From Thermocatellispora tengchongensis (GTDB lineage: Bacteria > Actinomycetota > Actinomycetes > Streptosporangiales > Streptosporangiaceae): a DNA stretch of 64,000 bases. The notes under the pieces are model-generated. The model did not search any database, was not told the DNA's origin, and worked only from the letters and a program-made list of their open reading frames with translations. Both the position numbers and the translations under genes were made by a program. Positions 17,610-26,482 of the stretch are shown here, piece after piece (the first letter of the stretch is position 1; each line of letters begins with the position of its first letter). The DNA lies in contig NZ_JACHGN010000007.1 of the NCBI RefSeq assembly GCF_014202315.1, positions 132,569 through 196,568 of the forward strand, in the 5' to 3' direction.

Positions 17610-17918
17610 ATGGAGGCCCTGGTTGTCGGCATGTCGGAGCTGGTCGATCCGGAGTGGGCCGAGGCGCGCTCGATCGCGGAGGTCGAACGTTTCGTGCAGG
17701 CGGGGCGGGTCGTCGTCGTCACCCCGCTGGAACTGGCCGGGCCCGTGGCCGAGGGTGACGAGGAGGCGGCGGAGGTCGCGGCGGCGTCCGTCTGCGCCTG
17801 GCTGGGGGCGCGGGTGTTCCGCACCCGCAGGCCCGACCGGCTGCGGCAGGCGGTGCAGATGACGCAGACCATCGCCGGGCGGCGTCCGCCGACCCTCACC
17901 CGGCGCGGGCTGGCCTGA
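17610..17918 (+). CDS. Small protein resembling the C-terminal tail of dihydropteroate synthase
   Basis: 102 residues. ATG 17610 is set by the leaderless promoter. The end of the protein (SIAGRRPP-like TIAGRRPPTLTRRGLA) resembles the last helix and tail of actinobacterial FolP-type proteins, and VCAWLGARVFRTRRPDRLRQAV resembles the preceding strand and helix. The N-terminal half lacks the pterin-binding loops, so synthase activity is very unlikely. In M. tuberculosis folP2 (Rv1207) sits between the LOG gene and the Rv1209 gene, exactly this slot. It may be a remnant of that gene or a separately conserved small protein. The next gene converges on it 7 bp away. Confidence 0.65.
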   Translation: MEALVVGMSELVDPEWAEARSIAEVERFVQAGRVVVVTPLELAGPVAEGDEEAAEVAAASVCAWLGARVFRTRRPDRLRQAVQMTQTIAGRRPPTLTRRGLA

Positions 17919-17925
17919 GCGGGCG

Positions 17926-18507
17926 CTACTCCGCTTCGGCCTGCTCGGCCACGCTGGGGGTGAGGGGGCGGGCCGGCGACTCCAGGTGGGTCATGGCCTC
18001 ATCGACCGTCGTGGTCCACGTGATGGCGTCGAAGACGTGGGGGCGGGTGAAGCCCTCGTCGTACATGCCGGAGATCAGCTCGCGCAGCGGGCCGTACAGG
18101 CCCCACGGGTCGAGCACGACCAGCGGACGCTCGTGGATGCCGAGCACCCGGCCGCTCCAGATCTCGAACAGCTCCTCCAGCGTGCCGATGCCGCCGGGCA
18201 GCACGAGGAAGGCGTCGGAGCGCGCGTCCATGACGCCCTTGCGCTCGCGCATGTCGGCGGTGACGATCAGCTCGTCGGACTCCTCGTCGGCGACCTCGAT
18301 GTCCACCAGGACCCGCGGGATCACCCCGATCGTACGTCCCCCGCCGGCGCGGCAGGCCCGCGCCACCGCGCCCATGCAGGAGATCTTGGCTCCGCCGCTG
18401 ACCAGGGAGTGGCCCCGGCGCGCGAGCTCCGCGCCCACCTCGGCCGCCAGGTCGAGATACTTCTGATCGATCTTCTGACTGGATGCACAGTAGACGCAGA
18501 CGAACAC
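17926..18507 (-). CDS. LOG-family (TIGR00730) nucleoside 5'-monophosphate phosphoribohydrolase
   Basis: 193 residues of Rossmann fold. The N-terminal VCVYCASSQKID and SGGAKISCMGAVARA bind the nucleotide, and LVLPGGIGTLEELFEIW is the LOG signature with the catalytic Glu residues. Members split cytokinin riboside monophosphates or AMP-like nucleotides to free base and ribose phosphate. GTG 18507 follows TAGGCT by 6 nt, so it is probably leaderless. A second, larger LOG paralogue lies 44 bp upstream on the same strand. Confidence 0.9.
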   Translation of the reverse strand: MFVCVYCASSQKIDQKYLDLAAEVGAELARRGHSLVSGGAKISCMGAVARACRAGGGRTIGVIPRVLVDIEVADEESDELIVTADMRERKGVMDARSDAFLVLPGGIGTLEELFEIWSGRVLGIHERPLVVLDPWGLYGPLRELISGMYDEGFTRPHVFDAITWTTTVDEAMTHLESPARPLTPSVAEQAEAE

Positions 18508-18513
18508 GCCGAC

Positions 18514-18519
18514 AGCCTA
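18514..18519 (-). promoter_or_regulatory. -10 element (TAGGCT) for the first LOG gene
   Basis: On the minus strand TAGGCT is followed by 6 nt and GTG 18507. It lies in the gap between the two LOG genes, so the downstream one has its own promoter. Confidence 0.5.
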
Positions 18520-18551
18520 GTGCGCCGGCGCGGGCGGGGCCGCGGCGGGCG

Positions 18552-19346
18552 TCACTGGGCGTCGGCGACCGTGTTGGCGACGGCCTGCTCCTCCTCGGCG
18601 AGGCGGCCGGCGCGGAGCCGGTCGGCGTCGGCGATGATCTTCACGGTCTCGGCCACGTCGTCGGTGACCGAGATCAGGTCCAGGTCGTGCGGGGAGATCT
18701 TGCCGGTGGCCTGGAGCGTGTCGCGGATCCAGTCGACCATGCCGCTCCAGAAGCGCGTGCCCACCAGTACGACGGGGAAGGAGGTCACCTTCTTGGTCTG
18801 CACCAGGGTCAGCGCCTCGAACAGCTCGTCCAGCGTGCCGAAGCCGCCGGGCAGGGCGACGAAGCCGCAGGCGTACTTGACGAACATGGTCTTGCGCACG
18901 AAGAAGTAGCGGAACTCTATGCCGAGGTCTACGTAGTCGTTCATCCGCTGCTCGAAGGGCAGCTCGATGCCGAGCCCGACGGAGACGCCGCCGGCCTCCT
19001 TGGCGCCCCGGTTGGCGGCCTCCATGCAGCCGGGGCCGCCGCCGGTGATGACGGCGTATCCGGCCTCGGCCAGGGCCCGGCCGACGGCCACGCCGGTCTC
19101 GTACTCGGGCGAGTCGGTGGGGGTGCGGGCGGAGCCGAACACCGTGACCGCCGGGGGAAGCTCGGCGAGCTGACCGAAGCCTTCGACGAACTCCGCCTGG
19201 ATGCGCATCACCCGCCAGGGGTCCATGTGCAGCCACTCGGCCGGGCCCTGCCGGTCGAGCAGCCTCTGGTCGTAGGTGGAGTCTCGGACGAAGTCGCCGC
19301 GGACCAGCGACTGGCCCTGGCGACGCTCGCGACGGTTCTGTTTCAT
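18552..19346 (-). CDS. LOG-family (TIGR00730) protein, larger paralogue
   Basis: 264 residues from ATG 19346, supported by TAGCGT 7 nt upstream. The N-terminal 70 residues are a charged extension (QNRRERRQGQSLVRGDFV and EWLHMDPWRVMRIQAEFVEG). The core follows: VTVFGSART, VITGGGPGCMEAANRGA and VALPGGFGTLDELFEALTLVQT, the complete LOG signature. This long type is like M. tuberculosis Rv1205, reported to produce cytokinin-like bases. FFVRKTMFVKYA is typical of the long subgroup. Confidence 0.9.
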   Translation of the reverse strand: MKQNRRERRQGQSLVRGDFVRDSTYDQRLLDRQGPAEWLHMDPWRVMRIQAEFVEGFGQLAELPPAVTVFGSARTPTDSPEYETGVAVGRALAEAGYAVITGGGPGCMEAANRGAKEAGGVSVGLGIELPFEQRMNDYVDLGIEFRYFFVRKTMFVKYACGFVALPGGFGTLDELFEALTLVQTKKVTSFPVVLVGTRFWSGMVDWIRDTLQATGKISPHDLDLISVTDDVAETVKIIADADRLRAGRLAEEEQAVANTVADAQ

Positions 19347-19353
19347 GCGCTTC

Positions 19354-19359
19354 ACGCTA
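19354..19359 (-). promoter_or_regulatory. -10 element (TAGCGT) for the larger LOG gene
   Basis: TAGCGT on the minus strand ends 7 nt before ATG 19346, and no ribosome binding site is visible. Confidence 0.5.
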
Positions 19360-19544
19360 ACCAACCGGGGGCCCGAAGTGGTGAACGGCCGCCGTCCGGG
19401 CCGCACCGATCCGGCGAAGCCCAGGTCAGGACGGGTGCGGGGGCTCGGAGGAGCCCTGGCAAAGAATCTTGAAAAATCTCCGGGAACCCACGGAACCGGA
19501 AATCGCCGAGGCTGCGTCTAAGAGGCGAGGGTGCTGCTCGGGAC

Positions 19545-19592
19545 TGAAAGTGGCTTTCCCCGCCAAATGGCCGGCGAGGAAAGCCACTTTCA
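19545..19592 (-). terminator. Long terminator hairpin after dapE
   Basis: TGAAAGTGGCTTTCC (19545-19559) pairs perfectly with 19578-19592, and the inner loop contains GGCC/CCGCC complementarity. It lies 25 bp downstream of the dapE stop codon. The arms are less GC-rich than the surrounding DNA. Confidence 0.8.
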
Positions 19593-19616
19593 ATGTGTAC
19601 CGGCGCCCGTGGGGCC

Positions 19617-20675
19617 TCACAGGGCCAGCCAGTCGAGCATCGCGCGCTCGCAGGCGAAGATCTTTTCCAGCGAGACGTACTCGTCCTTCTGGTGCGCCAG
19701 GTTCGGGTCGCCGGGGCCGAAATTGACCGCGGGGATGCCCAGCGTGGAGAACAGGGCGACGTCGGTCCAGCCCAGCTTGGCCCGGGGCGTGCCGCCCACG
19801 GCGGCGGTGAAGGCCGCCGCGGCGGGGTGGGTCAGGCCGGGCCTGGCGCCCGGGGCGCCGTCGGTGAAGCGTACGTCGTAGCCCGCGAACACCTCGCTCA
19901 CGTGCTTCCGCGCCGCCTCCAGGTCCAGGTCGGGGGCGAAGCGGTAGTTGACCGTGACCACGCACTCGTCGGGGATCACGTTGCCCGCCACCCCGCCGCG
20001 CACCCACACCGCGTTCAGCCCCTCGCGGTACTCCAGCCCGTCCACGACCGGCCGCCGCGCCTGGTAGGAGTTGAGCGTCTCCAGGATCGGCTGGATGGCG
20101 TGGATGGCGTTGACGCCGAACCAGGACCTGGCGCTGTGGGCGCGGGTGCCGCGAGAGATGATCTCGGCGCGCAGGGTGCCCTGGCAGCCGCCCTCGATCA
20201 GCCCGTCGGTGGGCTCCATCAGCACCGCGAAATCGCCGCGCAGCCACTCGGGGTGGTTGCGGCTGAGCCGGAGCAGCCCGTTGCGCTCGGCCTCGATCTC
20301 CTCGCAGTCGTAGAAGATGTAGGTCAGGTCGCGGTTGGGCTCGGTCAGCGTGGCGGCCAGCTTCAGCGCGACCGCCACGGCGCTCTTCATGTCGGAGGTG
20401 CCGCAGCCGTAGAGCCGGTCGCCGTCCACCCGGCTCGGCAGGTTGCCGGCCACGGGCACGGTGTCGATGTGCCCGGCGAGCACCACCCGCTCGCGGCGGC
20501 CCAGGCGGGTGCGGGCCACCACCGCGTTGCCGTCGCGGGTGACGTCGAGGTGGCCGCAGTCGCGCAGCGCCCCCTCGATCAGGTCGGCGAGCTCGCGCTC
20601 CTGCCCGCTGACCGACTCGATGTCCACGATCCGGGCCGCGAGCGCGCCGACGTCGCGCGCCAGATCCAGCCGCAT
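19617..20675 (-). CDS. dapE: Succinyl-diaminopimelate desuccinylase
   Basis: 352 residues of the M20 metallopeptidase family. [13 protein letters not shown] holds the first zinc ligand and catalytic Asp, [13 protein letters not shown] the bridging Asp, and [13 protein letters not shown] the Glu-Glu pair. [18 protein letters not shown] is the dimerisation-domain His region and [16 protein letters not shown] the last metal His. It hydrolyses N-succinyl-LL-DAP to LL-DAP for lysine and peptidoglycan. It sits 16 bp after dapD on the same strand and is probably co-transcribed with it. Confidence 0.96.
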   Translation of the reverse strand: MRLDLARDVGALAARIVDIESVSGQERELADLIEGALRDCGHLDVTRDGNAVVARTRLGRRERVVLAGHIDTVPVAGNLPSRVDGDRLYGCGTSDMKSAVAVALKLAATLTEPNRDLTYIFYDCEEIEAERNGLLRLSRNHPEWLRGDFAVLMEPTDGLIEGGCQGTLRAEIISRGTRAHSARSWFGVNAIHAIQPILETLNSYQARRPVVDGLEYREGLNAVWVRGGVAGNVIPDECVVTVNYRFAPDLDLEAARKHVSEVFAGYDVRFTDGAPGARPGLTHPAAAAFTAAVGGTPRAKLGWTDVALFSTLGIPAVNFGPGDPNLAHQKDEYVSLEKIFACERAMLDWLAL

Positions 20676-20691
20676 GTCCTCGCGCCGCCCG

Positions 20692-21528
<837 letters not shown>

Positions 21529-21535
21529 GGGACGG

Positions 21536-21541
21536 AGCTTA
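21536..21541 (-). promoter_or_regulatory. -10 element (TAAGCT) for dapD-dapE
   Basis: TAAGCT on the minus strand ends 7 nt before ATG 21528. It is the likely promoter of the dapD-dapE operon, giving a leaderless transcript. Confidence 0.6.
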
Positions 21542-21639
21542 GTGAACGTTCCTCGATCACACGTCACGGGGCGCGGGCCCCGCCTCACCCGCGCGGCTAC
21601 CTTGCCGATACATTGGCGCGTACGGCGTCCGCACGCCGG

Positions 21640-21645
21640 TAGGTT
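21640..21645 (+). promoter_or_regulatory. -10 element (TAGGTT) for the downstream exported protein
   Basis: TAGGTT ends 6 nt before GTG 21652, the leaderless spacing. No Shine-Dalgarno sequence is seen. Confidence 0.55.
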
Positions 21646-21651
21646 CTTTGC

Positions 21652-22488
21652 GTGCGCAGGCGATTCTCCCGTACGACCGTCACGATCACGGCGATCGTCG
21701 TCGTGCTGGCCGTCCTGATCGGTTTCGGTGTGTACAAGCTGTTGCAGAGCGCCACCACCTACACCGCCGGGGAACGCTGCCAGGTCACCACGCCGCGGGG
21801 CACGATCAACCTGGAGATCGAGCAGGCCGAGATCACGGCCACGATCGCGGCGGTGGCCGAGCGCCGCCGGTTGCCCATGCGGGCGGTGGTGATCGCGCTG
21901 GCGACCGGGTTACAGGAGTCCAAGCTGCGCAACCTGCCCTTCGGCGACCGCGACTCGCTGGGGATCTTCCAGCAGCGGCCCTCGCAGGGCTGGGGCGAGC
22001 CCGAGCAGCTTCTCGACCCCGTCTACGCCACCAACCGGTTCTTCGCGGCCCTGGTGAAGGTCAAGGGCTACCGGACGATGCCGTTGCACGAGGCGGCGCA
22101 GGCCGTGCAGCTCTCGGCCGACGGCACGGCGTACGCGCAGCACGAGGGCGACGCCACGATCCTGGCGGAGGCGTTCACCGGGCGGGTGCCCAAGGCGGTG
22201 CACTGCTGGTTCCCGCCGCCGGAGGACGAGACCCCGGCGCCGCCGCAGCCCGACAAGGCCCGGCGCGAGCTGGTGCGGGCGCTCGGCGCCACCGCGTACA
22301 ACGACGGCAAGATCAGCGCCCGCTCGTCGCGGCGCGGCTGGCTGATCGCGGCGTGGTCGGTGGCCCACGCCCAGGAGTACGGCCTGCGCCGGGTGCGCTA
22401 CGCGGGCCTGGCCTGGTCGGCCGACGGCGGCCAGGACGGCTGGCTGGACGACGCCGAGGCGACCCCCAGGCACGTGCAGATCACCTGA
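21652..22488 (+). CDS. Membrane-anchored lysozyme/transglycosylase-like protein
   Basis: 278 residues. A single N-terminal helix (VTITAIVVVLAVLIGFGVY, about 9-28) anchors an extracellular domain. LATGLQESKLRNLPFGDRD and SLGIFQQRPSQGWG resemble the catalytic-Glu helix and following glutamine segment of lysozyme-like transglycosylases. A proline-rich stretch (about 183-200) links to a C-terminal region. Actinomycetes carry this family widely without a proven role. It stands between dapD and a DUF4178 gene, so a link to peptidoglycan is plausible. The Glu in QESK is the candidate catalytic residue. Confidence 0.7.
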   Translation: MRRRFSRTTVTITAIVVVLAVLIGFGVYKLLQSATTYTAGERCQVTTPRGTINLEIEQAEITATIAAVAERRRLPMRAVVIALATGLQESKLRNLPFGDRDSLGIFQQRPSQGWGEPEQLLDPVYATNRFFAALVKVKGYRTMPLHEAAQAVQLSADGTAYAQHEGDATILAEAFTGRVPKAVHCWFPPPEDETPAPPQPDKARRELVRALGATAYNDGKISARSSRRGWLIAAWSVAHAQEYGLRRVRYAGLAWSADGGQDGWLDDAEATPRHVQIT

Positions 22489-22491
22489 GGG

Positions 22492-23160
22492 TCAGGCGCC
22501 CGGCCCGCGTTCGATGGTGATGGAGCCCGGCGGAAGCGGGCTGGCGTAGGAGGCGGTCCACGACTGGCCCTGCACCCGCTCGAAGGACAGCAGCCGGCCG
22601 TCGTTGGCGCGGTAGTCGGCGAAGTCGATCAGGCCGCGGTCGGGCAGGAAGGTCTCGCCCTCGGAGCGGAAGGCGGCGGTGCCCCGCTCGACGGGGTAGA
22701 ACTCCACGCCCTCCATGATCAGCATGCTCTTGGCCGGGACCATGCCCTGCGTGGGCACGGAGGTCCAGAGCTGGACCTCCAGCTCCACCGGGTCGTCGTC
22801 GGTGGCGCCCTTCAGCTCCTCCACCGACAGCCAGTGGTAGCGGCGTACGCCCTCTTCCAGGAGGTACTCGGTCCACTCCTTGCCCCGCCAGGACCAGTGC
22901 AGCGCGCCGAGCACCCGGGCCCGCATGCCCTGGAGGCCCACGGTGTCGCCGACCTTGATCGTACGCGGGTCGGGGAAGTCGCCGCTGGGACGGCTCGGGG
23001 CCGCGAACACCGGGCCCCGATCCTCATCCGGCCGGGGCGGCGGCTCGGCCGGCAGCGCGGAGGCACGCGCCTTGCGGTCCTGGCGCGTGGTCGCGATGTA
23101 GGCCACGAGCAACAGGACCAGCATCGCCACGCTGAGTCCGAGTACGACCGCAAAGGTCAT
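22492..23160 (-). CDS. DUF4178 membrane-anchored protein
   Basis: 222 residues. One N-terminal transmembrane helix (VVLGLSVAMLVLLLVAYIA, residues 4-22) precedes a proline-rich linker (35-62) and a DUF4178 domain: IKVGDTVGLQGMRARVLGAL, YLLEEGVRRYHWLSVEE, VEFYPVERGTAAFRSEGE. The function of DUF4178 is unknown. TAAGAT ends 8 nt before ATG 23160. It lies 11 bp downstream of dapC, so it could also be read from that gene's transcript. Confidence 0.82.
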   Translation of the reverse strand: MTFAVVLGLSVAMLVLLLVAYIATTRQDRKARASALPAEPPPRPDEDRGPVFAAPSRPSGDFPDPRTIKVGDTVGLQGMRARVLGALHWSWRGKEWTEYLLEEGVRRYHWLSVEELKGATDDDPVELEVQLWTSVPTQGMVPAKSMLIMEGVEFYPVERGTAAFRSEGETFLPDRGLIDFADYRANDGRLLSFERVQGQSWTASYASPLPPGSITIERGPGA

Positions 23161-23168
23161 GCCGCGGG

Positions 23169-23174
23169 ATCTTA
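23169..23174 (-). promoter_or_regulatory. -10 element (TAAGAT) for the DUF4178 gene
   Basis: TAAGAT is followed by 8 nt and ATG 23160. It overlaps the end of dapC, which suggests an internal promoter. Confidence 0.4.
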
Positions 23175-24251
23175 CTGGAGACGTCCCACGGCCGCACTGA
23201 TGCGCTCGTCACTAGCTGTCACAGCGATCCTGACATGGCGCTCACCTGCGGTTCCGTAGAAATCACCGGGTGCGACCAGAATCCCCTTTTCGGCAAGCTC
23301 CCGTACCTGTTCCCAGCAGCCGGCGCCGTTGGTGGCCCACAGGTACAACCCGGCGGTGGAGTGCTCGACGCGCCAGCCGGCCTTCTCCAGGGCGGGCCGC
23401 AGCAGGGCCCGCCGGGCGGCGTAGCGCTCGCGCTGCTCCTCGGCGTGGGCGTCGTCGTCGAGCGCGGCGGTCATGGCCGCCTGGACCGGCGCGGGCACCA
23501 TCATGCCCGCGTGCTTGCGCACCTCCAGCAGCCGCATGATGAGCTCGGGGTCGCCCGCGACGAACGCCGCCCGGTATCCGGCCAGGTTGGACCGCTTGGA
23601 CAGCGAGTGGACGGCCAGGAGCCCCTCGTGGGAGCCGCCGCACACGTCGGGGTGCAGGATGGAGACCGGCCGCTCCTCCCACCCGAGCTCGATGTAGCAC
23701 TCGTCGGAGGCGACCACCGCGCCGCGCTCGCGCGCCCACGAGACCACCTTGCGCAGGTGCTCGGCGGGCAGCACCCGTCCGGTGGGGTTGGACGGCGAGT
23801 TGACCCACACCAGCGGCACCGGCTCGGGACCGAGGGCGAGCAGCCCGTCGGTCGCGAAGGGCTCGGCGCCCGCCAGCCTGGCCCCCACGTCGTAGGTGGG
23901 GTAGGCCAGCTCGGGGAAGATCACGCGTTGGCCGGGGCGTACGCCGAGCAGCGTCGGCAGCCAGGCGACCAGCTCCTTGGAGCCGATCGTGGGCAGCACG
24001 GCCTTCGGCTCGACCACCACGCCGTGCCTGCGGCGCAGCCAGCCGGCCGCGGCGCGGCGCAGCTCGGCGGTGCCGTAGGTCATCGGGTATCCGGGGCTGT
24101 CGGCCGCCGCCGCCAGCGCCCGCCGGACGACCTCGGGCACCGGGTCCACCGGTGTGCCCACGGACAGGTCGGCGATGCCGTCGGGGTGGGCCTGGGCCCG
24201 CTCCTTGTACGGCGCGAGCCGATCCCACGGAAAGTCCGGCAGCGCGATCAC
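23172..24251 (-). CDS. dapC: Succinyldiaminopimelate transaminase (DapC)
   Basis: 359 residues of PLP fold type I. FPWDRLAPYKERAQAHPDGI at the start is typical of actinobacterial DapC. VWVNSPSNPTGRVLP and DECYIELGW contact PLP. VHSLSKRSNLAGYR holds the Schiff-base lysine, and the C-terminal GDFYGTAGERHVRIAV holds the carboxylate-binding Arg. It makes N-succinyl-LL-DAP from the keto product of DapD. The start is GTG 24251. It is transcribed after fdxA, 134 bp away. Confidence 0.94.
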   Translation of the reverse strand: MIALPDFPWDRLAPYKERAQAHPDGIADLSVGTPVDPVPEVVRRALAAAADSPGYPMTYGTAELRRAAAGWLRRRHGVVVEPKAVLPTIGSKELVAWLPTLLGVRPGQRVIFPELAYPTYDVGARLAGAEPFATDGLLALGPEPVPLVWVNSPSNPTGRVLPAEHLRKVVSWARERGAVVASDECYIELGWEERPVSILHPDVCGGSHEGLLAVHSLSKRSNLAGYRAAFVAGDPELIMRLLEVRKHAGMMVPAPVQAAMTAALDDDAHAEEQRERYAARRALLRPALEKAGWRVEHSTAGLYLWATNGAGCWEQVRELAEKGILVAPGDFYGTAGERHVRIAVTASDERISAAVGRLQ

Positions 24252-24385
24252 AATCGTCTTCCCCCAGAGGTCAGGGCACGCCCCCGCACGGCCGGTGCGC
24301 AGGGGCGGACCCGCTCGGACCGCCCGCCCCCGTGACCGTCACCGGGCCGCGGGGAGCGGCTGTGCAGGCGGATCGGCGGTACCGG

Positions 24386-24712
24386 CTAGTGGTCCTCGCC
24401 CTGTGGCGGCAGCGCGGCGACCAGTGGGTGGTCCTTGTCGATCTTTCCGACCTTCGAGGCGCCGCCGGGCGAGCCGAGGTCCTCGAAGAAGTCGACGTTG
24501 GCCTTGTAGAAGTCCTTCCACTGCTCGGGAAGGTCGTCCTCGTAGAAGATGGCTTCGACGGGGCACACGGGCTCGCACGCGCCGCAGTCCACGCACTCGT
24601 CGGGGTGGATGTAAAGCATGCGCTCGCCCTCGTAGATGCAATCGACGGGGCACTCCTCGATGCACGCCTTGTCCAAGACGTCCACGCAAGGCTGCGCGAT
24701 GACGTAGGTCAC
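24386..24712 (-). CDS. fdxA: Seven-iron ferredoxin FdxA
   Basis: 108 residues. The cysteines sit in the 7Fe pattern: Cys9, Cys17 and [14 protein letters not shown] for the 3Fe-4S and shared ligands, then [16 protein letters not shown] for the 4Fe-4S cluster. The C-terminal 45 residues ([20 protein letters not shown]) are the usual mycobacterial FdxA extension. It is a soluble low-potential electron carrier. The start is GTG 24712 with AAGGAG 8 nt upstream. fdxA-dapC adjacency is conserved in actinobacteria. Confidence 0.96.
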   Translation of the reverse strand: MTYVIAQPCVDVLDKACIEECPVDCIYEGERMLYIHPDECVDCGACEPVCPVEAIFYEDDLPEQWKDFYKANVDFFEDLGSPGGASKVGKIDKDHPLVAALPPQGEDH

Positions 24713-24768
24713 CTGGGGCTCCTTCTTCTCCGCACCTTGGCGCGACTTCGACCGCGGTTGCTACTGAC

Positions 24769-24774
24769 CTAGTA
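24769..24774 (+). promoter_or_regulatory. -10 element (TAGTAT) upstream of a small basic protein gene
   Basis: TAGTAT would start transcription near 24781. That leaves a leader with GGAGGGGGG before GTG 24819, so the start at 24780 is disfavoured. Confidence 0.5.
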
Positions 24775-24818
24775 TTGCCGTGCCCGGCGTATCTCTGAAA
24801 CGGAGGGGGGCAAAGTCG

Positions 24819-25043
24819 GTGACACCACGCTTCGGCGCCCGCCTCGTCGTCGCCATTCACCCCTCTGACGTGGGCGAACGCGTGACGATCCGGCGACGGG
24901 TGCCCGAGGGGTTCCGCGACGTGGTGGGCGAGCTGGTCTCCTGGCGCGACGGCCTGCTGGTGGTGCGCCGCCGCGACGGCGAACTCGTGGAGATCGCCGA
25001 GGAGTCGCTGGCCGCGGCCAAGGTCGTGCGCCCGGCCCGATAA
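24819..25043 (+). CDS. Small beta-barrel-like protein of unknown function
   Basis: 74 residues from GTG 24819; GGAGG lies about 10 nt upstream. It resembles the N-terminal SH3-like extension found on some actinobacterial GNAT acetyltransferases: ARLVVAIHPSDVGERVTIRR, VVGELVSWRDGLLVVRRRDGE, VEIAEESLAAAKVV. Here it stands alone with no acetyltransferase domain downstream. It is divergent from fdxA. The function cannot be assigned; a trimmed relative of the GNAT fusion is one possibility. Confidence 0.65.
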   Translation: MTPRFGARLVVAIHPSDVGERVTIRRRVPEGFRDVVGELVSWRDGLLVVRRRDGELVEIAEESLAAAKVVRPAR

Positions 25044-25053
25044 CCGATCCCCA

Positions 25054-25154
25054 TCGCGCGATGGCGATCCACGCTCGCGCGATGACGATCACGCTCGCGC
25101 GATGACGATCACACTCGGGCAATGACGATCACGCTCGCGCGATGGCGCTCACGG
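25054..25154. repeat. Five tandem 20-bp repeats (iteron-like)
   Basis: The unit TCGCGCGATGACGATCACGC repeats at 25075, 25095 and 25115 with exact 20-bp spacing. Diverged copies lie at 25054 (21 nt) and 25135. They fill the gap before the substrate-binding lipoprotein gene. No reading frame is supported across them. Confidence 0.85.
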
Positions 25155-25240
25155 CTCTCGCCATAGCGATCACCGCGAATCGGACACCACACCGCCGCGC
25201 CTCCTCGACCGTGGCCACTATAGCGGTAAGTATTCATCTC

Positions 25241-26332
25241 GTGACCGTACGTACCCGCGCCGCCGCGTCAGTGATCCTCTTCAGCGCGCTCGCCGGATGT
25301 GGCGCCCCGGCGACGGAGGAGGGAAAGAAGCTCCCGCCGGTGAACCCGGAGGCCGCCTCGCTGAAGGAGGGCTTCGCCACCATGGAGCGCCTGGTCGAGG
25401 CCGCCAAGAAGGAGGGCACGCTGACCGTGGTCGGCCTGCCGCGCGACTGGGTGAACTTCGGCGAGATCATCGACGCGTTCTCCGACAAGTACGGCATCAA
25501 GGTCGAGGAGCTGGACCCCCAGGCGAACAGCCGGGCCGAGATCGCCGCCGCCCGCGCGCCGAAGAAGCGCGGGGCGCACATCCCGGACGTGTTCGACCTG
25601 AGCCTCGACGTCGCGGTGGCCAACGCGGGCATGTTCGCGCCCTATCGGGTGCAGACCTGGCATGACATCCCCGACCGGCTCAAGGACCACCAGGCGCGCT
25701 GGTACGCGGGCTACGCCGGGTACATGTCGCTGGCGTACGACCCGAGCCGGGTCAAGCCCCCGGCGGGGTTCTCCGACCTGCTCCGTCCCGGCTACTCGGT
25801 GGCGCTGCCCGGCGACCCGCGCGAGACGGCGTCGGCCTTCGGCGGCGTGATGGCGGCCTCGCTGGGCCCCGGCGGGCCCAAGGCCGAGCGGGGCGTGGCG
25901 TACTTCGGCAGGCTGAAGCGGGTCGGCAACCTGGCCGCGCCCGGCAAGCAGGCCACGGTCGTGCTCGACTGGGACTTCCTCAACGCCGAGCGCGCGGCCA
26001 GGGGCGGCGACACGCCGTGGAAGGTCGTCTACCCGCGTGACGCGGTGCTCGGGGCGTTCTACGTGCAGGCGATCAACAAGCACGCGCCCCATCCGGCCGC
26101 GGCCCGGCTGTGGCAGGAGTTCCTGTTCTCCGACGAGGCGCAGAACCTGTTCCTGAAGGGGTACGCCCGTCCGGCCCGGATCGAGGCGTTGCAGATGCGC
26201 GGCACGCTGGACGACGAGGCCGCGGCCAAGCTGCCGCCCGCGCCCGCGAGCAAGCCGGTCTTCCTGACGGTCCCCGAGGCCGACGAGGCCAAGACCTACC
26301 TGCGCCGGGCCTGGGCCAAGACCGTCGGCTGA
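25241..26332 (+). CDS. ABC-transporter substrate-binding lipoprotein (family 1/6, iron/phosphonate/polyamine type)
   Basis: 363 residues from GTG 25241. A lipoprotein signal ends in ALAGC (Cys20). The mature part matches periplasmic binding protein type II: LVEAAKKEGTLTVVGLPRDW near the N terminus, FSDKYGIKVEELDP, and late helices with AINKHAPHPAAARLWQEFLFSDEAQNL (the conserved AP-AA-F end-helix). Such proteins bind ferric iron, 2-aminoethylphosphonate or polyamines. No permease or ATPase gene is next to it, so it is an orphan. The 20-bp repeats lie just upstream and could be its regulatory region. Confidence 0.82.
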   Translation: MTVRTRAAASVILFSALAGCGAPATEEGKKLPPVNPEAASLKEGFATMERLVEAAKKEGTLTVVGLPRDWVNFGEIIDAFSDKYGIKVEELDPQANSRAEIAAARAPKKRGAHIPDVFDLSLDVAVANAGMFAPYRVQTWHDIPDRLKDHQARWYAGYAGYMSLAYDPSRVKPPAGFSDLLRPGYSVALPGDPRETASAFGGVMAASLGPGGPKAERGVAYFGRLKRVGNLAAPGKQATVVLDWDFLNAERAARGGDTPWKVVYPRDAVLGAFYVQAINKHAPHPAAARLWQEFLFSDEAQNLFLKGYARPARIEALQMRGTLDDEAAAKLPPAPASKPVFLTVPEADEAKTYLRRAWAKTVG

Positions 26333-26406
26333 CCGTCCGGGCCCCCGAAGGCGCAGCTCACCACATATCTGGGAACAGAGAGATAACTGTGGCTCTTGGG
26401 GCTGAT

Positions 26407-26450
26407 ATGTCGATTCGACATCAAGGCTCTAAAGTGTCCTCACCGTGAGG
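26407..26450. promoter_or_regulatory. Two operator-like palindromes upstream of the methyltransferase gene
   Basis: ATGTCGA-T-TCGACAT (26407-26421) and CCTCAC-C-GTGAGG (26438-26450) are perfect odd-centred inverted repeats. TAAAGT between them is a possible -10 element. The region is less GC-rich than its surroundings and looks regulatory. Confidence 0.5.
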
Positions 26451-26482
26451 TCAGTTAGGTCCCAGAATGTGAGCTGATCGTC

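Noticed and set aside
19426-19544. Possible small gene between the LOG and dapE terminator regions
   Set aside because: The AT-richer segment (GAATCTTGAAAAATCTCC) gave no frame with a credible start and family. It is more likely a promoter or untranslated sequence.
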